DNA of 64,000 bases from Moringa oleifera (taxonomy: Eukaryota > Streptophyta > Magnoliopsida > Brassicales > Moringaceae). A program made the position numbers and the translations under genes. The stretch is taken from NCBI GenBank assembly GCA_021397835.1, contig JAJFZO010000287.1:2854501-2918500 (forward strand), in the 5' to 3' direction. Positions 60,301 through 64,000 of this stretch are shown piece by piece (positions within the stretch are counted from its first letter, which is position 1; the number at the start of each line of letters is the position of its first letter). Below the pieces are notes generated by a model. That model searched no databases. It had not been told where the DNA came from and saw only the letters and a program-made list of their open reading frames with translations.

Positions 60301-62392
60301 TTTTGTCACATGTTAAATTAGATCCACAATTTGGGGCCCCAAACTTGGGGGACCGTGGTTGGTTGCCACTAGGGCACAGGCCACGGCGGACCTCCAAGAT
60401 GCCATGCCTGGGGCATACGACCTTCACCCTCCTGCATCCCCTCTCTCTCTCTCCTCCTTACACCACCTTTAGTTCATTCCATGACACCCATACTCTTTCC
60501 ACTCCTCCCTACACTGCAATGTGGCTGCTTGAGGTGAGAGCCAATGCCTTCTGCATGGCGTGATGGGGCCTCTTGGATGTTGCATTCGTCTTTTTTTGTT
60601 TTTCTTGATTTTCTTTTATCTATAATTGTTTAAGTAGAAATTATTGAAGAGCAACATAATTTACTGAAAATAAACTAAAAGAATCATGAAAAGACACTAT
60701 CAAAATATTCTACTTGTAATCAGTGATAAATTTTAAAGAATTATTAGAAATATATTTAACTTTTGGAAAGTTAATCAATATAGTTAAATGTAGCTTGTAA
60801 AAATTAATCCTAATATATTTTATGCATAGCTATTTGTGTAACAATTTATATTCTTTTATTTTTTTTCTTCTTGTGGTATCCAAGTTACTTTTGGTCATAT
60901 AGTAAAAGATTTTCTTGTTCAACTTTTAACCTGGCAAGTGATAATGTCACTTTTACTTTATCCAACCCTGTCCAGGCATAGCTCGGTATTTTATGTCATA
61001 ACTCTCTTATTCTATCCTATTTGTTATACCATCGGGCCATTAGTTTTACCTTAATTTTCAGTGTAGTAGCTGTGGTAGTGCTAAGGTACATCTAGTTTTA
61101 TTAGTCTTGGAGAAATTTCCATTAGTTGATGGAGGTCTTTGATCGAAAATAGCCAATGCCTACGCACCAAGATATGCTCCTTTGTTTAACTTTGGCATGA
61201 ATGTCTTGAACTGAAGGAGTCACAACGCCTTTGACAAAAAAGAAGGGGCCATCATGCAGTCTTGGGAAAGAAGGGCTTCTCTGTCTATTTGCTATTTGTT
61301 CCATCAATATCTGAATGCTGGATTCATGTATACAAACCTCATGTCCCTGCTGTTTTTCCTCTCCCCCACCTCCTTTCTGTTTTTGTTAGTTGACTGGGTG
61401 CGAATAACATGAGTTCAAATGCTGAAGGCATCCTTATTTCTTTTGCTATTGCAGGCAAACAGTGGACCCAATACTAATGGATGTCAGGTACTTCATCAGT
61501 TGTCGCTCTTCTCTCTTTCTCGCAGCTGTGTTCAAGTACCTTTATTGCTCATGGTGCAATGCTGGAAATGGAAACAACTGAAAAATATCCCTTCTGTTAA
61601 CGGGGTTACGACTAAAACAAACATCATTTTATGTTGATGACATTTTTTATGTGATGGAGAAATTAGTGCAAGAATAGAAAGAACATTTCATCTGCATGAG
61701 TCTCTGTCTGGAGGTAGCGTGTTACGTACATTGCTTTCAGATTTGCAGTGTTGCAAGAAATTCACATTTAAGTTAATATTTGAATAAGATTTCTTGCAGT
61801 TCCACTTAGCATTTATATCCTTCTGGAACTGTCTTTTTTCTTTTCTAAATTTACTTCTCCAAAAGTGTTCCTGGACTAATTCAAACCACTTTTTGTTGCA
61901 GTTCTTCATCACCTGTGCAAAATGCGACTGGCTTGACAATAAGCATGTTGTCTTCGGGGTATATTCTCTGACATTTTCTAACTCATTTTTCTGTTAGTAT
62001 ATTTGTTAAATCAACCAAAAGATCCCAGATCTTCCGCTAATTAAATGAGTTTGTCCTCTTTTGATCTGAAATTTAATTCAGATCACATTGGTTTGACATC
62101 AAATTTAAGGTGGACTAGGAACCGGGCATCAATATGATTACTAGTCTCAGGATTGGACCTTTTTCATGTTTGTGATTACTTGTTCTGGTTGGGTCGGTTC
62201 TTTGAAAAAGAAGCTTAAAACTCCAATTTATGCTCCTCTTTCTTTTTACAGACAGTAACGGTTTTGATGTTGTTGTCACAGAGGGTACTAGGAGATGGTC
62301 TATTAGTGGTGCGGAAGATTGAGAATGTGGCTACTGGACCCAACAACCGGCCTAAACTGGCATGTGTTATTGCTGAATGTGGAGAAATGTAA
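48364..62392 (+). CDS. CYP22: Cyclophilin peptidyl-prolyl isomerase, CYP22 / PPIH (U4/U6 snRNP) type
   Basis: This enzyme catalyses cis-trans isomerisation of Xaa-Pro bonds. The closest family is PPIH, known in animals as a cyclophilin of the U4/U6.U5 tri-snRNP; plant CYP22 is its counterpart. Seven exons are 48364-48548, 54337-54360, 55467-55554, 56092-56184, 61455-61487, 61902-61958 and 62282-62392. All have GT-AG borders and matching phases, giving 196 aa. A short Ser/Gly/Ala-rich N-terminus precedes [14 protein letters not shown], typical of the plant form. All active-site residues of cyclophilin A are present, each shifted by 30: R85, F90, M91, Q93, A131, F143, W151, L152 and H156. The C-terminus ends [16 protein letters not shown], as in PPIH. 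Exon 2 is only 24 nt and exon 5 only 33 nt. The two longest introns (5.8 and 5.3 kb) hold transposon debris, but no exon is damaged. Confidence 0.95.
49080..50232 (+). mobile_element. 5'-truncated L1-type LINE (3' end with RT zinc-binding domain)
   Basis: Frame-shifted pieces follow the C-terminal part of plant L1 ORF2. First comes a GNGxxxxFW-like block ([17 protein letters not shown], 49303-49360). Then the zf-RVT region at about 49670-49860 carries [17 protein letters not shown] and the CFL...FNHFLLWC zinc site, in which the second cysteine codon has become a stop. Then [14 protein letters not shown] follows. The insertion ends in an A-rich tail (ATTAAAAAAAAAAA, about 50221-50232). The 5' part of the LINE is missing, as usual for such insertions. 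Confidence 0.8.
52150..52735 (+). mobile_element. Second 5'-truncated L1-type LINE 3' end
   Basis: The + strand encodes [18 protein letters not shown] and then [20 protein letters not shown] with an intact C-x2-C...H-x4-C zinc site. Next comes [18 protein letters not shown], a typical end of plant L1 ORF2. It is better preserved than the copy at 49-50 kb, although it carries stops. The tail near 52735 is weakly A-rich (GATAAAAACAAAA). Confidence 0.8.
54480..54501. repeat. TA dinucleotide microsatellite
   Basis: About eleven TA units lie at the 3' end of the antisense LINE fragment in intron 2 of CYP22. Confidence 0.9.
54502..54900 (-). mobile_element. Third L1-type LINE 3' end, antisense, in CYP22 intron 2
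   Basis: On the - strand an open frame of about 71 codons (54792-54577) contains [19 protein letters not shown] and ends in [15 protein letters not shown], the usual C-terminus of plant L1 ORF2. Its 3' end leads into a TA dinucleotide run (54480-54501) rather than a poly-A tail. Confidence 0.75.
58634..61038. mobile_element. Possible 2.4-kb non-autonomous DNA transposon with inverted ends
   Basis: The left end GGTCCTATGTGGTGGGACAA followed by ATGGGATAAGATAA matches, inverted, the right end (- strand reading GGCCCGATGGTATAACAAAT then AGGATAGAATAA). The match covers about 35-40 bases at roughly three quarters identity. No clear target duplication was found (flanks GTA and ATT). No transposase that belongs to it was seen, and the hAT remnant inside is probably a later insertion. 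Confidence 0.4.
59652..60396 (-). mobile_element. hAT transposon remnant with transposase C-terminus
   Basis: The - strand at about 60000-59770 encodes, with one frameshift, the hAT dimerisation region: [14 protein letters not shown], then [19 protein letters not shown] and [11 protein letters not shown]. The left border (CTTGGGCCAGTTCTGACAC followed by TTTTGGAGGC) resembles the terminal part of such elements. The right border, with GGGGCCCCAAACTTGGGGG at 60334-60350, looks like the other end. The rest of the transposase is deleted. Confidence 0.65.
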
Positions 62393-62605
62393 GCATGAAC
62401 CAAAAAGGGGCTTCATTTTTATTATTTTTTAAATCTTTTTTGGTGACAGAAAGGAATAGCTTTATTGATTGGCAAAAAGGAAAACCTTTATCGATGGCGA
62501 AGGTTAACTGTGAACGTTTCAGTAACCTATATGGAACGAGTTTCTTGAGGCCTTTTCTCTGTAATTGGTCAAAGGTTGTTCTGATTATAGTGCTTGATAT
62601 GAAGA

Positions 62606-62611
62606 AATAAA
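62606..62611 (+). terminator. Candidate polyadenylation signal of CYP22
   Basis: AATAAA lies 214 bases after the stop codon at 62390-62392, within GAAGAAATAAATATTTG. The region between would be the 3' UTR. Position and motif fit; the cleavage site itself is not known. Confidence 0.5.
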
Positions 62612-62639
62612 TATTTGTTATGGAAAATATTGACTATTT

Positions 62640-63555
62640 CTTATTTTCAAAGGCACCCTAGCCTCTATTAAAATTGCTAAGCCTACTTCACACCATATGT
62701 ATTTTACACAATTACTTAAAATTGTTTTGCCATCTAATATTGTAACAAATGTGGTTGTTATGAAGATAGTTGATTCACTCTCAATGTTGGTAGTGATTAA
62801 TGATCAATGATAATGAGGAGTTATTTCTGTGCGCAAGTGAATAAGGGTGATACTTATCAAATAATTGAAGAGAGATCAGCTTGCCAGTTCGCGATAAGGA
62901 GGTCAACTCATTAGCTAACTTGGAAGTCCCATTTGCCAATTTATCTGGAAGAACCCAATATGATAACTCACTTTAGAAAGTTCATTAACTTTGTTAGGGA
63001 ACTTAAAATAGTTTATCTCCTCACTTTTACTCATCAATAATTTAGCTTTTTTTTAGAAGGCTTAACTTATCAACTCATATAAGATCTCACAAATAACTTG
63101 AAAGTGATTAGGAGAGCACAAATAAGTAAGAACTTTGGAAGGAAAAGCATAGCTTACAAAGCAATGACTATTGTAACTCAGACAACTCTATATAGCTAAT
63201 GTAAGGGAGATATAAAAGCTATGGTGAAAGATGCCTTATAATGCCAGTATTATATTGAGTAAACATAAATATGATTGACAATTTATGATCAAGGATTCTA
63301 ATTGAGGAAGAGACAAGCGTTGATTGAGAGTCTATGATTGAGGGTTGCTAATGAGGAAGAAAAGTAAATATAAATAAATAAAAACAATCAATAGATAGTC
63401 ATTGCATATTTATAGCCTAAACACATGGAGGTAATTGTTTTCTTCCATGTCCTAGGAAGATTGAACGTCTGTCTTGGATGCCAATCTTAAGCATATGAGA
63501 TTGAAATTAATGAAGGGGAAATGGCTTATTGAAGGAGTTTGCGAGCTGATTAGAG
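62640..63555. other. Intergenic region downstream of CYP22
   Basis: No gene is visible. An imperfect tandem duplication lies at 63272-63362 (two 42-base copies, 49-base period). Confidence 0.5.
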
Positions 63556-63563
63556 GTTGTAAA

Positions 63564-63977
63564 TAGGGGTGAGCATAATTCGGTTAAAACCAAAAAAACC
63601 GATAAAGTTAATTCAGTTCAGTTTTAATTTTTTAATTTTAAATTGGTTTATAAATTAGGTTTTTTTTATTTTTCAATTGATTTTTGGTTAATTTTTTTAA
63701 AACCAAAATCGATTGAAAAATTGATTTTAATTTAATAATTAATTAATTTTATTAATATTAATATTAATAATTTATTTTTTAAAAATACAAAATTTGAATT
63801 TAAATAATTTTTTGGTTAATTCGGTTACCGATTAAACCGATAAAAATTTTTTGGTTCAGTTTAATAGGTTATTTTTTCATATTCGATTGGTTTCGATATT
63901 TTAAAAAAAAATTCGACTAATTTGGTTTTTGAAAATTTTAAACTGAATCGACCATACTAACCGAATGCTCACCTCTA
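63564..63977. mobile_element. hAT-type MITE, 414 bp, with perfect 8-bp target duplication
   Basis: The ends are inverted repeats: TAGGGGTGAGCATAATTCGG on the left and, read on the - strand, TAGAGGTGAGCATTCGGTTA on the right. The element is flanked on both sides by GTTGTAAA (63556-63563 and 63978-63985), an exact 8-bp duplication as made by hAT transposases. The interior is very AT-rich and non-coding, with many AACCGA/TCGGTT motifs near both ends. Confidence 0.9.
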
Positions 63978-64000
63978 GTTGTAAAAATTAAAGAAAAACA

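Larger units (their letters stand above)
56185..61454 (+). other. Intron 4 of CYP22 (5.3 kb) with DNA-transposon remnants
   Basis: Bounded by TCAATG|GTATGT and ATTGCAG|GCAAAC. It holds TTTG and TTA microsatellites (56255-56330), a run of 16 G at 58488-58503 and a 2.4-kb element with related inverted ends (58634-61038), inside which a hAT remnant sits. I see no host exon between 56185 and 61454. Confidence 0.75.

Overview
This window comes from the nuclear genome of a flowering plant, most likely a core eudicot. It is AT-rich and mostly non-coding. Its genes are split by GT-AG introns of up to 5.8 kb, and the space between genes is packed with decayed plant retrotransposons. I recognise three protein-coding genes. 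All three look intact, and I rebuilt them exon by exon from splice signals and family conservation. I cannot name the species.

Layout. (1) 1-2.2 kb: AT-rich intergenic DNA. (2) About 2.2-9.5 kb, + strand: a clade II TGA bZIP transcription factor (TGA2/TGA5/TGA6 type, 333 aa) with a non-coding leader exon and a long leader intron. (3) 9.5-25 kb: intergenic DNA with a broken Ty1/copia gag-integrase relic (11.4-14.1 kb), a broken chromodomain Ty3/gypsy integrase relic (15.3-17.9 kb) and a complete but inactive 4.4-kb copia element with both LTRs and a near-perfect 5-bp target duplication (19.575-23.942 kb). (4) 25.3-27.8 kb, - strand: a two-exon gene for the B14/NDUFA6 LYR subunit of mitochondrial complex I (131 aa), with two site II promoter motifs. 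(5) 27.8-48 kb: a retrotransposon graveyard. It holds a roughly 10-kb SIRE-like copia element on the - strand (about 30.3-40.2 kb, LTRs over 1 kb) abutting a decayed Tat-type Ty3/gypsy element on the + strand (about 40.2-47.5 kb). (6) 48.1-62.6 kb, + strand: a seven-exon cyclophilin gene of the CYP22/PPIH (U4/U6-snRNP cyclophilin) type, 196 aa. Its introns have absorbed three L1-type LINE 3' ends, a hAT remnant and a 2.4-kb element with terminal inverted repeats. (7) 62.6-64 kb: intergenic DNA ending in an intact hAT-type MITE with a perfect 8-bp target duplication.

The three genes do not form a pathway. One acts in nuclear gene regulation in salicylate and detoxification responses, one in mitochondrial respiration and one in pre-mRNA splicing. 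I saw no tRNA, rRNA, CRISPR array or organellar DNA. No clearly new biological system is visible. The points most worth a second look are two consecutive in-frame stop-free introns in the TGA gene, the GGTACC-rich repeat array inside the SIRE-like LTRs, the LINE 3' ends in the cyclophilin introns (one ending in a TA repeat), the 24-nt microexon and the hAT MITE.
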